From assembly GCA_017656385.1 (NCBI GenBank), contig JACDNX010000005.1:53842-117841 (forward strand): 64,000 nucleotides of DNA, in the 5' to 3' direction. A program made the translations under genes and the position numbers. The notes under the pieces were generated by a model. It ran no database searches. It was not told the origin of the DNA and was given only the letters and a program-made list of their open reading frames with translations. The DNA is from Thermodesulfobacterium sp. Its GTDB lineage: Bacteria; Desulfobacterota; Thermodesulfobacteria; Thermodesulfobacteriales; Thermodesulfobacteriaceae. Below, piece after piece: positions 32,977-44,301 of the stretch (position 1 is its first letter; every line of letters begins with the position of its first letter).

Positions 32977-34286
32977 TTTCTCAACCTAAACAATACCTTA
33001 ACTGGAACTTTATCAAATCCAAGATATTTTTGAAAACTGTTTTCTATAAATTTTTCTATATGTTTAGGAATATCCTCAGAATTGATATTAGTAAAAATTA
33101 CAAAAGTGGGAGGTCTTACATTAACCTGAGTGGCATAGTAAAATTTAACCCTTTTGCCTTTTATATTAAAAGTATAATTATTTTTTAACTCTTCCAAGAC
33201 TTTATTTACCAGTGCAGTCTTAACCCTTGCACTATATTGGGTATATACCTGTTCCACCAGAGGAAGAATTTGATTAACCCTTCTTCCGGTCTTTGCAGAT
33301 ATGGTTAAAAGTGGAGCCCAAGAAATAAATCTAATTCCGTATTTTATATTTTCCAGCATAAGATTTCCAGCTTCTCTTTTATTATCAAACAGATCCCATT
33401 TGTTTACAAGCAATACACAGGCTTTATAATTTTTTTGCACCTGTCTTAACAACCTCTGGTCTTGATTTGTTACTCCTTCTTCAGCAGTTATCATAAAAAG
33501 AACTACATCCACCTTCTTTATAGTCTCCAGAGCCTTATCCACACTAAATTTTTCTGCTCTCTTATCAATTTTAGTTCTTCTCCTTATTCCAGGAGTATCT
33601 ATTAGAAGATAATTTTTTCCGTTTGGTAAACTTAAAAACACATCTACACAATCTCTCGTAGTTCCAGGTATTTCGGAAACAATCATTCTTTCATAACCTA
33701 AAAGTTTATTAAGTAGTGTGCTTTTTCCTACATTCGGTCTTCCTATAATAGCAATTTTAATAACTTCAGTTTCTGGGATCTCCTCTAAATAGGGATTAGC
33801 GTATTTTTTTATAAGTTCCCTTAACTGAGAAATGTTTTTCTTACTTTTAGCTGAAATAAAAACTATATCTTTAAAACCTAAGGTGTAAAAATCTATAGAT
33901 CTCTCTTTATCTTCACTACTCTCAACTTTGTTAACAACCAGAACAACCTTTTTATCCTTTTTTCTTAAATATTCAGCAGTTGTCAAATCTTCACTTGTCA
34001 TTCCTTCTTTAGCATCAACTACAAATAAAACTAATTCTGCTTCATTTAAGGTTTTTTCTACTACTTCAATTATGGCTTTATTGAAAAAATCTTTTCCTCC
34101 CCAATTAATACCTCCTGTATCAATAAGAAGAACACCTTTATTATTTTCTAATTCCATATAACCCTCTACTATATCTCGTGTAACTCCGGGAGTTTTTTCA
34201 ACAATAGCTTTTCTTTCCCCAATTAGAGTGTTAAAAAGAGTAGATTTTCCTACATTTGGTCTTCCTACAATTGCTATTTTAAACAT
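32973..34286 (-). CDS. der: Ribosome biogenesis GTPase Der
   Basis: A 437-residue protein with two tandem GTPase domains, which assists 50S subunit assembly. The first P-loop is GRPNVGKSTLFN (8-19) with DTGG and NKVE. The second is GRPNVGKSTLLN (about 182-193) with DTPGIRRR and NKWD. The C-terminal KH-like domain ends VPVKVLFRLRN. Its start overlaps the end of the ASKHA gene by 13 bases, so it is coupled to that gene. Confidence 0.96.
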   Translation of the reverse strand: MFKIAIVGRPNVGKSTLFNTLIGERKAIVEKTPGVTRDIVEGYMELENNKGVLLIDTGGINWGGKDFFNKAIIEVVEKTLNEAELVLFVVDAKEGMTSEDLTTAEYLRKKDKKVVLVVNKVESSEDKERSIDFYTLGFKDIVFISAKSKKNISQLRELIKKYANPYLEEIPETEVIKIAIIGRPNVGKSTLLNKLLGYERMIVSEIPGTTRDCVDVFLSLPNGKNYLLIDTPGIRRRTKIDKRAEKFSVDKALETIKKVDVVLFMITAEEGVTNQDQRLLRQVQKNYKACVLLVNKWDLFDNKREAGNLMLENIKYGIRFISWAPLLTISAKTGRRVNQILPLVEQVYTQYSARVKTALVNKVLEELKNNYTFNIKGKRVKFYYATQVNVRPPTFVIFTNINSEDIPKHIEKFIENSFQKYLGFDKVPVKVLFRLRN

Positions 34287-35842
34287 AGTCCTCTCTTTTG
34301 AAGTTCTTTTTTAACTAAGGGAAACATTTCCAGATCTACATTGGGTATAAGCTGTGCACCTGGGAAAAATTTCATAAATTCTTGTTCTACATTCAATTCT
34401 AAATAGGTAATCTTTTCCATTATACTCATTATTTCCGAAAAATTTGCATTTTTCAGAAATTTTAAAGCGCCTTTGCCTGCAGAATTTCCCAATCCTATAG
34501 TTCTTTCTAATGCTATTTCAGGTAACATTCCTAACATTACTGCTGATTTTACTTTTATATTATTTCCAAAACTCCCTGCAATATAAAAATTTTTAATATC
34601 TTTAAACTCAATTCCTGTTTTTTTACATAAAAGGTATAACATAGTAAACATAGCACCTTTTGACTTCAAAAAACTCTTTATTTCACTCTCTTTTATATAA
34701 ATTTCTTTTTTATCTGCTGTTTCTTCTGAAAAAGCAATTATAAAAGCTAATTCATCCTTTATTTTTTTAAACCTTTCTTTAAAATATACGGGAGAAAATT
34801 TTCCGTCAAAAAAAATAAGCCTATTTAGAAAAAGTTGTGCTATTAAATCAATCACACCTGAACCACATATACCTGTAGGCAATCCATTGTCTATTGTTTG
34901 ATACTTTATCTTCTTTTGTGAAATATCAATCTCCACAGTTTCTATAGCTCCTCTTTCAGCCTGTATCCCACAATCAAAAATTCCTCCCTCAAGAGCTGGT
35001 CCAGCAGCACCTGAACAGGCTAATAAAAAATCTTTGTTACCTAAAATTACTTCTGCATTGGTACCTACATCAATATAAAAATAATAACCATCCTCTTTTT
35101 TATAAATCTCAGAGAAGTAAAGACCTGCTATTATGTCCCCTCCTAAAAAAGATCCTGCACAGGGAAATATAAACACTTTTGCTAAAGGATGAGACTTTAA
35201 ATTCAAATCCTTTGCTTCAAACACACCATACCAATTAGTAACAGGTGTATATGGTTCAATAAAAAGATAATCTACCGGTAAATTTGTTAAAAATTGAGAC
35301 ATTGCTGTATTTCCACAAATACTTAAATAGTAAATATTTTTAAAATCTATGGATTCTAATTCTCTGTTAATAGCTTCAATAGTTATCTGGTTAATATATT
35401 TCAAATTTTCTGGCTTTCTGGCAAAATGTAATCGAGTAAGAATGTCTTCACCTATTTCTACTTGAGGATTAGCTATGGAAAATTCCTTTATCAATTTATT
35501 TTTTAAAAAATCATAAACATAAAAAGCAATGGTTGTGCTTCCAAGATCAACGGCTACTCCCAAAACATTTTCTGGTAATTCATAAAAAATTTCCAAAATC
35601 TCCCATTCATTTTCTTTTTTTCCTAAAACTATCCAAAGGCTGGATTCTTTCTTTCTCAAAAAACTTGGCAACTTTTTCAAAATATATAAAGGAATTCTTA
35701 CAGGTTCTGAAATATACTTACCTAAGGCTTTAAGTAAAGCTTGAGAATCAAAATTAAATTTCTCTAAATACTTTTTTAAATTTTCTACTTTTAAAACCTG
35801 AACCGCTTCACTTAAACATCTACCACACATTGAGCAATCCAT
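34274..35842 (-). CDS. ASKHA-domain protein (DUF4445, RACE-like) without [2Fe-2S] domain
   Basis: A 522-residue protein. The N-terminus MDCSMCGRCL has three Cys, then the body matches DUF4445/RACE activators: GVAVDLGSTTIAFYVYD, ANPQVEIGEDILTRLHFA, ICGNTAMSQFL, YIDVGTNAEVILG, ACSGAAGPALEGGIF, GICGSGVIDLIAQL and FYIAGSFGNNI. Such proteins reactivate corrinoid enzymes by ATP-driven reduction, but usually carry an N-terminal [2Fe-2S] ferredoxin, missing here. The gene overlaps archease (31 bases) upstream and der downstream, an odd partnership. Function is uncertain. Confidence 0.82.
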   Translation of the reverse strand: MDCSMCGRCLSEAVQVLKVENLKKYLEKFNFDSQALLKALGKYISEPVRIPLYILKKLPSFLRKKESSLWIVLGKKENEWEILEIFYELPENVLGVAVDLGSTTIAFYVYDFLKNKLIKEFSIANPQVEIGEDILTRLHFARKPENLKYINQITIEAINRELESIDFKNIYYLSICGNTAMSQFLTNLPVDYLFIEPYTPVTNWYGVFEAKDLNLKSHPLAKVFIFPCAGSFLGGDIIAGLYFSEIYKKEDGYYFYIDVGTNAEVILGNKDFLLACSGAAGPALEGGIFDCGIQAERGAIETVEIDISQKKIKYQTIDNGLPTGICGSGVIDLIAQLFLNRLIFFDGKFSPVYFKERFKKIKDELAFIIAFSEETADKKEIYIKESEIKSFLKSKGAMFTMLYLLCKKTGIEFKDIKNFYIAGSFGNNIKVKSAVMLGMLPEIALERTIGLGNSAGKGALKFLKNANFSEIMSIMEKITYLELNVEQEFMKFFPGAQLIPNVDLEMFPLVKKELQKRGLCLK

Positions 35843-36246
35843 AAACCTTTCTCTTTTTTAACTTCTGCCATAGTAAAAGTTGCTCCTTTTATTTCCACTC
35901 CGCAACCAAATTTTTCAGTAAAATACTTCTCACCTAAAACCTCTCCTTCTAAAATATACTTATCTTTCTTTTTTTCTATTTTTCCTCTAAATTCAAAAAA
36001 AAGAATTTTTTCAATATAGAAAAGAGTCAAAACCTTGTTTATAAACATTACCAACAACTCATCCAATAATTCAGCTTCTATTTTAATTGGAATTTTTTTC
36101 TCCAAATTAACATTTTCCCAATCTATTTTTTCAGCTATCAAAACTGTTATAGCTTTTAAAGTATTGGAAAAAGCTTCAGAGATAGTTTTCCCGTATCCCC
36201 TTATTCCTATATCTGCACCATGTTCAAAAGTTTCAAATTTAATCAT
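35812..36246 (-). CDS. Archease (RtcB ligase activator)
   Basis: A 144-residue archease. FEHGADIGIRGYGKTISEAF, ELLDELLVMFINKVLTLFYIE, EIKGATFTMAEVKKEKGLWIAQCVVDV carry the metal/catalytic Asp and Glu pattern. In archaea and some bacteria it helps the RNA ligase RtcB form the guanylylated intermediate. rtcB is not in the window. It overlaps the ASKHA gene by 31 bases. Confidence 0.88.
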   Translation of the reverse strand: MIKFETFEHGADIGIRGYGKTISEAFSNTLKAITVLIAEKIDWENVNLEKKIPIKIEAELLDELLVMFINKVLTLFYIEKILFFEFRGKIEKKKDKYILEGEVLGEKYFTEKFGCGVEIKGATFTMAEVKKEKGLWIAQCVVDV

Positions 36247-36271
36247 CTCAAATACCTCTTAAAATCTTTGA

Positions 36272-38662
36272 CTATTTTACCAGATCTTTATGATAATCAA
36301 ATTTTCTGCAATGTCCATCTTCCAAATACAAAGGAACAAAAGGAAAGAAGGTGGAAAAGAGAAAATCTTTCCTTTTTTCTTTTTCAAAACACACTAAAAA
36401 ATAATCATCCTTGGGAAAAATAAAAATAGCTCCTGTGTTTTGAGTAGAAAAATGAGGTTTATTTAAACTTTTTAGCAATGCAATATAATCTTCATGGGGA
36501 AAGTTTTTTCCTCTACCTGAGGTTAAAACTACTTTGGGGGTTAGCCAATTCAAAATATTTTTATCTAAACCATACTTTGAACCATGATGAGGAGACACAA
36601 GAATCTCCACTGGTAATACTTCTCCCTTTCCTTTCATTCTATAAAATCTAATTTTATCTATATCTCCAGGGAAAATAGTAGTTAAGCCTTTGTATTCTAA
36701 ATAAACTACCAAACTTTCTCTGTTTAAATCTTTATAAACTTTTTCTCCAGGAAAAAGAAAAAACTCTGCCTCTTTGATTTTAAGAACTTTAGGTTTATCA
36801 ATTGGATCCGGTAAAATTAAAACATTCGCCTTTTCCCAATCTTCAGATTTAAATCTTCCTGAAATTACTTTTTTAACATAAAAGTGTTTCCTTATAGTTT
36901 TTAGTCCACCACTATGGTCAAGATCTGGATGAGAAATAATCATAAGCTCTATTACATCTACTCCAAGCTTATTTAAAACAGGTAATAAATAAATTTTTGT
37001 CCAATTAAAATTTTCAAAATAATTAGGTCCTGTATCAATTAAAATATTAGAATCTGCATTTTTTACTAAAATTGCATTAGCCCTTCCTACATCAAAAACT
37101 AAAATATAAAAAGCTTTATTGTAAAAATAACAAATTAACGAATAAAAAATCAGACTGATTGCAAACCATAAAAGATATTTTCTATAAGTTTTCATAAAGT
37201 AATTTAAAAGTATCAAAATTGATAAGCTAAAAATAAAAAAAAGAATTACCAAATTTACAGGGATTTTAAATCTGTATACCAATTCAAATAAAGGTATTTT
37301 AATATACCAATCAAAAATATTAGCTAAAACCTTAGCTAAATTCAAAGCTAAGGTTTCATTTAAAAAAGAAAGAATAGCTATTAAGATAGAAAAAGGAATA
37401 AAAATAAAACTCCATAAAAATGTAGCTATGATGTTATTAATCGGAGTTGCAAGGGGAACACCTCCACTTATATAAAGTATAAAAGGAAAAACAAGTAAAC
37501 TTGCCGTAAAGGAAATAAAAAACAAATATAAAAGCAGACTTAAGCCTCTAAAAATTATATTTGAGTTAGGGATCAAATTTTTAAAGTAAGTATTAAACAT
37601 CCTGTCACCCACTATCAGTCCCAGAGTTGCTACAAAGGATAACTGGAAAGAAAAATTACCGATCAAATATGGTTGAAAAATTAAGATCAAAGTAGCAGTT
37701 AAAAAAAGAAGTATTAAAGAAGAAGTGCTTCTGAAAAAGAGTTTACTTGAGATAAAAAGAATTAAAAATATAAATGCTCTAAAAGCAGGTGGACAAAATC
37801 CAGAAAAAAGCAAAATTATAAAAGCTCCGGGTAAAGCTAATAAATAGGAAATGTTTTGCAATGGATAACCTACTCTCATTAAAGGTGTGAACTTTAAAAG
37901 ATGATAAAAAAATTTATAAAACAAGCCGAAGAGAATAGCCAGATTAAAACCTGATATGGCCAGTTGATGGTAAAGCCCTTGATTTTTCAACTTTTCTTTA
38001 TATTCCTCTGGAAAATTATATTCTACCCCCAAAACTAAAGCCTGAATAAGCCCTTTTGCTGTGCCAGATAATTTTTCGGAAAAATTAAAAAGCCTGTATC
38101 TAATTCTCTCCAGACTAAAAAAGTCGTCTCTCTCACAAACAAAATCTTTTTCTTTTTGAATAATCAACTCTGCATCTATTCCTTTTGTCAAAAGTAGTCT
38201 TTTCTTTTCAACAGAAAAAGGATTAAAATATTCAAAATTTTTTCTGTTCTTAAAAGTTATCAAACATGTTTCCCCAGGTGAAAAATATTTTTTATCTGTT
38301 TTAAATACAAAATCTCCTACTGAAGAACTAAAGGCTGTATTCAAATATCCAAAATAGTAAGGTTCAACTTTTTTGATTTTTACTAAAAGTTCTATCTCCT
38401 TTTCAATTCTAAAATGCTTCTTGTCTATGTTTTTGAAATAAAAATAGCCAGCCAGATAAAAGATGAACAAAAATACTAACCACAATGCTAAATAAAAATG
38501 TTTTTTGTTAAAAATAAAAAACCAGAAAAAATATGTAAGAATAAGAGAACCTAATATAAAAAAGGGGAATTTATAAAAACTTAAGAATAGTCCACAGATA
38601 AATGAAGAGGTTAATATAAAAACAGGTATTCTAATTTCTTTTACCAAAAAGAGCTTCTCCAA
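36272..38662 (-). CDS. comEC: DNA uptake channel ComEC/Rec2
   Basis: A 796-residue polytopic membrane protein that brings transforming DNA across the inner membrane. Domains in order: N-terminal hydrophobic helices with a DUF4131-like part (about 10-200), the competence core (LVLGVEYNFPEEYKEKLKNQGLYHQLAISGFN onward, ~215-500), and a C-terminal metallo-beta-lactamase domain (~520-790). The latter has FDVGRANAILVK, ISHPDLDHSGGLKTI and SPHHGSKYGLD. It overlaps the YggS-type gene by 32 bases. With ComEA-like and pilT genes here, natural competence is plausible. Confidence 0.92.
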   Translation of the reverse strand: MEKLFLVKEIRIPVFILTSSFICGLFLSFYKFPFFILGSLILTYFFWFFIFNKKHFYLALWLVFLFIFYLAGYFYFKNIDKKHFRIEKEIELLVKIKKVEPYYFGYLNTAFSSSVGDFVFKTDKKYFSPGETCLITFKNRKNFEYFNPFSVEKKRLLLTKGIDAELIIQKEKDFVCERDDFFSLERIRYRLFNFSEKLSGTAKGLIQALVLGVEYNFPEEYKEKLKNQGLYHQLAISGFNLAILFGLFYKFFYHLLKFTPLMRVGYPLQNISYLLALPGAFIILLFSGFCPPAFRAFIFLILFISSKLFFRSTSSLILLFLTATLILIFQPYLIGNFSFQLSFVATLGLIVGDRMFNTYFKNLIPNSNIIFRGLSLLLYLFFISFTASLLVFPFILYISGGVPLATPINNIIATFLWSFIFIPFSILIAILSFLNETLALNLAKVLANIFDWYIKIPLFELVYRFKIPVNLVILFFIFSLSILILLNYFMKTYRKYLLWFAISLIFYSLICYFYNKAFYILVFDVGRANAILVKNADSNILIDTGPNYFENFNWTKIYLLPVLNKLGVDVIELMIISHPDLDHSGGLKTIRKHFYVKKVISGRFKSEDWEKANVLILPDPIDKPKVLKIKEAEFFLFPGEKVYKDLNRESLVVYLEYKGLTTIFPGDIDKIRFYRMKGKGEVLPVEILVSPHHGSKYGLDKNILNWLTPKVVLTSGRGKNFPHEDYIALLKSLNKPHFSTQNTGAIFIFPKDDYFLVCFEKEKRKDFLFSTFFPFVPLYLEDGHCRKFDYHKDLVK

Positions 38663-39326
38663 TTCTTACAATTGTTGCTCCTTCTTCTATAGCAATGCAA
38701 TAATCATTGCTTGTTCCCATAGAAAGCTCTTTAAATTCTAAATCCATATAGGGTTTTATCTTTTCAAAAAGCCTTCTCATTTTTACAAAATAAGGACGAA
38801 CCCTTTCAGGATCTTCTTCATAAGGAGGTAAACACATCAAGCCTGCTATCTTAATCCTGTCAAAATTTTTTATTTCCTCTATAAACTCCTCTATTTTATC
38901 TGGATCCACTCCTCCTTTAGTTAACTCTCTTCCAATGTTAACCTCAACCAACACAGGAACTATTAAATTCTTTTTCTCTGCCTGTTTTTGAATTTCCTGA
39001 GCAAGTTTTATTCTATCTAAGGTTTGGATCAGAAAAAATAAGTCCAGAGCCTTTTTTACTTTATTTGTTTGAAGTCTTCCTATAAAATGCCACTCTATAG
39101 GAAGATCTTTAAGTTCTGAAATCTTTTTTTCAGCCTCCTGAACATAGTTTTCTCCGAATATTTTTATCCCTAAATCGAAAGCTATTCTTATTTTTTCAGG
39201 ACTTTGTTTTTTTGATGCCCCTAAAATTTTTATTTCTTCAGGTTTTTTATCCGCCTTTTCACAGGCCTTTTGAATATTTTCCAATATTTTTGCATAATTT
39301 TCTTTAATTTGAGTTTTTAATTCCAT
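38631..39326 (-). CDS. YggS/PROSC-type pyridoxal phosphate homeostasis protein
   Basis: A 231-residue single-domain PLP-binding TIM barrel. ILGASKKQSPEKI carries the PLP-Lys, and FGENYVQEAEKK, WHFIGRLQTNKVKKAL and SMGTSNDYCIAIEEGATIVRIGEALFG are the family signatures. It buffers free PLP and affects amino-acid metabolism; no enzymatic reaction is established. It overlaps the cyclo-ligase gene by 23 bases and comEC by 32. Confidence 0.93.
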   Translation of the reverse strand: MELKTQIKENYAKILENIQKACEKADKKPEEIKILGASKKQSPEKIRIAFDLGIKIFGENYVQEAEKKISELKDLPIEWHFIGRLQTNKVKKALDLFFLIQTLDRIKLAQEIQKQAEKKNLIVPVLVEVNIGRELTKGGVDPDKIEEFIEEIKNFDRIKIAGLMCLPPYEEDPERVRPYFVKMRRLFEKIKPYMDLEFKELSMGTSNDYCIAIEEGATIVRIGEALFGKRN

Positions 39327-39885
39327 CTATAATCTCCTTTTCTGTAATCACTATATCAACTTTTTGATCATGTTCTTCTAAAGGTAATTCTTCAAATATT
39401 TGGAAAGAAAAAGCTACTCCAATTTTAAAAGCCTGTGTGTTTCTCAAGACCCTATCATAAAATCCTCCACCATAACCTATCCTTCCCTTCTTTAAATCAA
39501 AAGCAACTCCAGGGACAAATATTACATCAAAATTTCCAGGACTTAACTCAGGATTTTCTGAAGGAGGTTCCAGCAACCCAAAAGGTCCTGGCCTAAGATC
39601 TGCAAAACTAAAAATCTGATGAAAAGTCAAATTTTTCTTTTTCAACCAAGTTTTAGGTAAAAATACCTTTTTTCCCTCTAAAATTGCTTTACCAATTAAA
39701 TATCCCAAAGAGACTTCTTTATCTTTTGAAAAGTAGAAAGCTACTTTTTTAGCTTTTTTATATAAAGGTATTTCTTCAATTAATTTGCAGATTTGTAAAC
39801 TTAACTCTTTTAAAGTTTCAAAAGAATATTGCTTTCTAATTTGAAAAATTGAATTTCTTACATAAACCTTAGAGAACTTATTCAT
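39304..39885 (-). CDS. 5-formyltetrahydrofolate cyclo-ligase
   Basis: A 193-residue enzyme converting 5-formyl-THF to 5,10-methenyl-THF with ATP. KVFLPKTW, FGLLEPP, FDVIFVPGVAFDLKKGRIGYGGGFYDRVL (substrate and nucleotide loop) are diagnostic. The ATG at 39885 is preferred; an upstream ATG at 39912 would put nine codons inside the atp terminator hairpin. The start codon follows the terminator's T-run directly, and no Shine-Dalgarno is visible. Confidence 0.92.
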   Translation of the reverse strand: MNKFSKVYVRNSIFQIRKQYSFETLKELSLQICKLIEEIPLYKKAKKVAFYFSKDKEVSLGYLIGKAILEGKKVFLPKTWLKKKNLTFHQIFSFADLRPGPFGLLEPPSENPELSPGNFDVIFVPGVAFDLKKGRIGYGGGFYDRVLRNTQAFKIGVAFSFQIFEELPLEEHDQKVDIVITEKEIIDGIKNSN

Positions 39886-39910
39886 AAAAAATAGCCCCCG
39901 AATGGGGGCC
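39886..39910 (-). terminator. Terminator (or attenuator) after atpC
   Basis: GCCCCC-ATTC-GGGGGC stem-loop (minus strand, 39909-39894) followed by TATTTTTT, ending at the ATG of the cyclo-ligase gene. It probably ends the atp message, with read-through feeding the folate gene. Confidence 0.85.
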
Positions 39911-39921
39911 ATTTAGAGAAT

Positions 39922-40350
39922 TTATGTGTGAGTTCCTTTTTTAGCCCTTTCTGCTACATAAAGTCTTGTTAAAGCCCTTTGAAGAGCTGCTCTTGCTCTT
40001 GCATAATCTATTTTTTCTGCTTGAGCTAAATAAGCCTGAATCCTTTTTTCAGCCCTTTCCTTTGCCTTTAAAGCTCTTTCTACATCTATTTCATATGCTT
40101 TTTCTGCAGCTTCAACCAAAAATGTAATTTTATTATTTGATACTTCACAAAAACCACTACTTATAGCTACCCATTCTTCTTTATCACCTACCCTATAATG
40201 TAGAGGTCCAATTTTGACTCCAGCTATCATAGGAGCATGGTTAGCAAGAACACCAAATTCTCCTTCAATTCCTGGTGCTGTAACTATATCTACTTCTTCA
40301 CTTACAACCACTCTATCAGGTGTTACTATTTCTAAAAGAATTCTAGCCAT
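39922..40350 (-). CDS. atpC: ATP synthase F1 epsilon subunit
   Basis: A 142-residue subunit of the F1 central stalk. The N-terminal beta sandwich (ILLEIVTPDRVVVSEEVDIVTAPGIEGEFGVLANHAPMIAGVK) is followed by a C-terminal helical hairpin (KAKERAEKRIQAYLAQ...ARARAALQRALTRL), which can inhibit ATP hydrolysis. It is the last gene of the atp operon. Confidence 0.96.
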   Translation of the reverse strand: MARILLEIVTPDRVVVSEEVDIVTAPGIEGEFGVLANHAPMIAGVKIGPLHYRVGDKEEWVAISSGFCEVSNNKITFLVEAAEKAYEIDVERALKAKERAEKRIQAYLAQAEKIDYARARAALQRALTRLYVAERAKKGTHT

Positions 40351-40368
40351 TTAAACTCCTCCATTATA

Positions 40369-41793
<1,425 letters not shown>

Positions 41794-41835
41794 TTAACCT
41801 CCTTACTTTAATTCTTTCTATATTTTAATTTTTAT

Positions 41836-42714
41836 TTACCCTTTAATAGCCTCAGCTCCTCCTACAATGTCCATTAATTCTTTAGTAATACTTGCCTGTC
41901 TAATTTTATTATAAAAAAGAGTTAATTCTTTTACCATATCTCCACAAGCTTTATTAGCATTATCCATAGCTGTCATACGAGCTGCCTGTTCACTAACAGC
42001 AGTTTCAAGCATAGCAGAGAATATCAAAGTATTTATATAAAGTGGTAGTATCTCAGATAAGAGTTCTTCCTCTTCTGGTTCATAAATATAAGCATAGGAG
42101 ACTTTCTTCTCTTCAGCTTCTGAAGATTTTTCAAAACTTAAAGGAATTATTTTTTCTACCTTGGGAACCTGTCTTACTACATTTATAAAATATCCATATA
42201 TAACATAAACTTCATCCCATTCACCTGCAAGATATGCCATCATAGCAGAACGAGCAATTTTTCGAGCATCCTGCATCAAGATTTTACCCATTACATTCGG
42301 ATAAGCTTCTCTAACTTTCGCCCTTTTCTGAAAATAGGTTATACCTTTCTTACCCACACAAATAAGCTCTACCTCTTTTCCTTCTTTATGAAATCTACTT
42401 ATAGCTTTTTCTGTTTCCCTTATTAAGTTAGAGTTAAAAGCTCCACACAGTCCTTTATCTGCAGTTATTAAAATTATCCCTACTTTTTTAACTTCTCTTT
42501 GCTGTAAAAAGGGAACCTTTTGAATATTTATAGTCCCAGCACCAAGAACATTATCTATTACTTCTTCAAATTTTTTTCTATAAGGACGAAACCCCTCTAA
42601 TCTTTGTTGAAGATTGCGCAATTTTGCAGAGGCCACCATATTCATTGCTTTAGTAATTTGACCAATTCTTTTAACAGCCTCTATCTTTCTTCTAATATCT
42701 CGTAAAGCTGGCAT
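41836..42714 (-). CDS. atpG: ATP synthase F1 gamma subunit
   Basis: A 292-residue rotor shaft. The N-terminal coiled helix (RDIRRKIEAVKRIGQITKAMNMVASAKLR) and the C-terminal helix (MTAMDNANKACGDMVKELTLFYNKIRQASITKELMDIVGGAEAI) are strongly conserved. It has the usual place between atpA and atpD. Confidence 0.97.
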   Translation of the reverse strand: MPALRDIRRKIEAVKRIGQITKAMNMVASAKLRNLQQRLEGFRPYRKKFEEVIDNVLGAGTINIQKVPFLQQREVKKVGIILITADKGLCGAFNSNLIRETEKAISRFHKEGKEVELICVGKKGITYFQKRAKVREAYPNVMGKILMQDARKIARSAMMAYLAGEWDEVYVIYGYFINVVRQVPKVEKIIPLSFEKSSEAEEKKVSYAYIYEPEEEELLSEILPLYINTLIFSAMLETAVSEQAARMTAMDNANKACGDMVKELTLFYNKIRQASITKELMDIVGGAEAIKG

Positions 42715-42756
42715 ATTTTATCCTCCTTTAAATATAACAAGCCCTTTTACTCTATT

Positions 42757-44301
42757 TTACGGTACAGGCACAGGCTCTATATTATTGTTTTTCTTAAACT
42801 CTTCATTAAATTCTTTTAAAGCTTGATTCATCTTTTCTTCTAATTCAGGAGTAATTTCCTTCTTTTCTTTTATTTCTTTATAAATTTCAGGATATTTACT
42901 CTCAATAAATTCATATAGCTCTTTTTCGTATTGAGCTAATACCTCTAAGGGCATCTCATCTAAAAATCCTCTTGTTCCTGCAAAAAGTATACAAACCTGT
43001 TTTTCAACAGGTAAAGGTTGATATTGAGGTTGTTTAAGAATTTCAACAAGCCTTGCTCCTCTATGTAAAACTCTCTGGGTAGCTTTATCAAGCTCAGAAC
43101 CAAACTGTGCAAATGCTGCAAGTTCTCTATACTGAGCCATTTCAAGTCTTAATCTACCAGCCACCTGTTTCATAGCTTTAATTTGAGCTGCACCTCCTAC
43201 CCTTGAAACAGAAAGTCCAACATTAATAGCAGGACGAATACCTGCAAAGAATAAACCAGGCTCTAAATAAATCTGTCCGTCAGTAATAGAAATAACATTG
43301 GTAGGAATATAAGCTGAAACATCTCCCTGTAAAGTCTCAACAATAGGTAAAGCAGTTAAAGAACCTCCACCATATTGATCATCCAATTTTGCCGCTCTTT
43401 CTAAAAGCCTTGAGTGGTTATAGAAAATGTCCCCTGGATATGCCTCTCTTCCAGGAGGTCTTCTCAAAAGGAGTGAAATTTCACGATATTCTGCTGCCTG
43501 CTTGGAAAGGTCATCATAAATAACAAGAGCATGTCTTCCTGTATCTCTGAAATATTCTCCTATAGCACAGGCTGAATAAGGTGCAATCCACTGCAAAGCC
43601 GCAGAATCAGAAGCACAGGCTGCTACTACTGTAGTATATTCCATAGCTCCATATTTACGCAAAGTTTCAATAATCTGAGCAACAGTAGATCTTTTTTGAC
43701 CTATAGCACAGTAAATACAATAAACATCCGTATCCTTTTGAGCTAAAATAGCATCTATAGCTATAGCAGTTTTACCTGTCTGTCTATCCCCAAGAATTAA
43801 TTCTCTCTGCCCCCTTCCAATAGGAGTCATAGCATCTATGGCTTTAATACCTGTATACATCGGCTCATGAACAGGTTTTCTCTTAATTATTCCAGGTGCC
43901 TTTATTTCAATTCTTCTAAATTCTTTTGCCTCAATAGGCCCTTTACCATCTAAGGGTCTTCCTACTGGATCAATAACTCTTCCAATAACCGATTCTCCAA
44001 CTGGAATAGAAGCAACCTTACCTGTTCTCTTAGCAACATCGCCTTCTTTAATTTTTGAATAATCTCCCATTATAGGAATACCAACATTGTCAAATTCTAA
44101 GTTCAAAGCAATTCCTACTTCTCCACTATCAGGAAATTCAATAAGCTCCATATATTCTGCATTTCTAAGCCCAAAAACACGAGCAATTCCATCAGCAACA
44201 GAAATAACCACTCCCATCTCATCAAGATCTATCTTCTTCTCAAACTCCTCAATTCTTTTTTTAATCAGATCACTAAGTTCTTGTGCTTTTATAGCCTCCA
44301 T
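42757..44301 (-). CDS. atpA: ATP synthase F1 alpha subunit
   Basis: A 514-residue non-catalytic nucleotide-binding subunit. The P-loop GDRQTGKT is at 171-178, then [29 protein letters not shown] and [23 protein letters not shown]. The C-terminus is slightly extended ([17 protein letters not shown]). It begins on the base directly after the atpH stop. Confidence 0.98.
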   Translation of the reverse strand: MEAIKAQELSDLIKKRIEEFEKKIDLDEMGVVISVADGIARVFGLRNAEYMELIEFPDSGEVGIALNLEFDNVGIPIMGDYSKIKEGDVAKRTGKVASIPVGESVIGRVIDPVGRPLDGKGPIEAKEFRRIEIKAPGIIKRKPVHEPMYTGIKAIDAMTPIGRGQRELILGDRQTGKTAIAIDAILAQKDTDVYCIYCAIGQKRSTVAQIIETLRKYGAMEYTTVVAACASDSAALQWIAPYSACAIGEYFRDTGRHALVIYDDLSKQAAEYREISLLLRRPPGREAYPGDIFYNHSRLLERAAKLDDQYGGGSLTALPIVETLQGDVSAYIPTNVISITDGQIYLEPGLFFAGIRPAINVGLSVSRVGGAAQIKAMKQVAGRLRLEMAQYRELAAFAQFGSELDKATQRVLHRGARLVEILKQPQYQPLPVEKQVCILFAGTRGFLDEMPLEVLAQYEKELYEFIESKYPEIYKEIKEKKEITPELEEKMNQALKEFNEEFKKNNNIEPVPVP

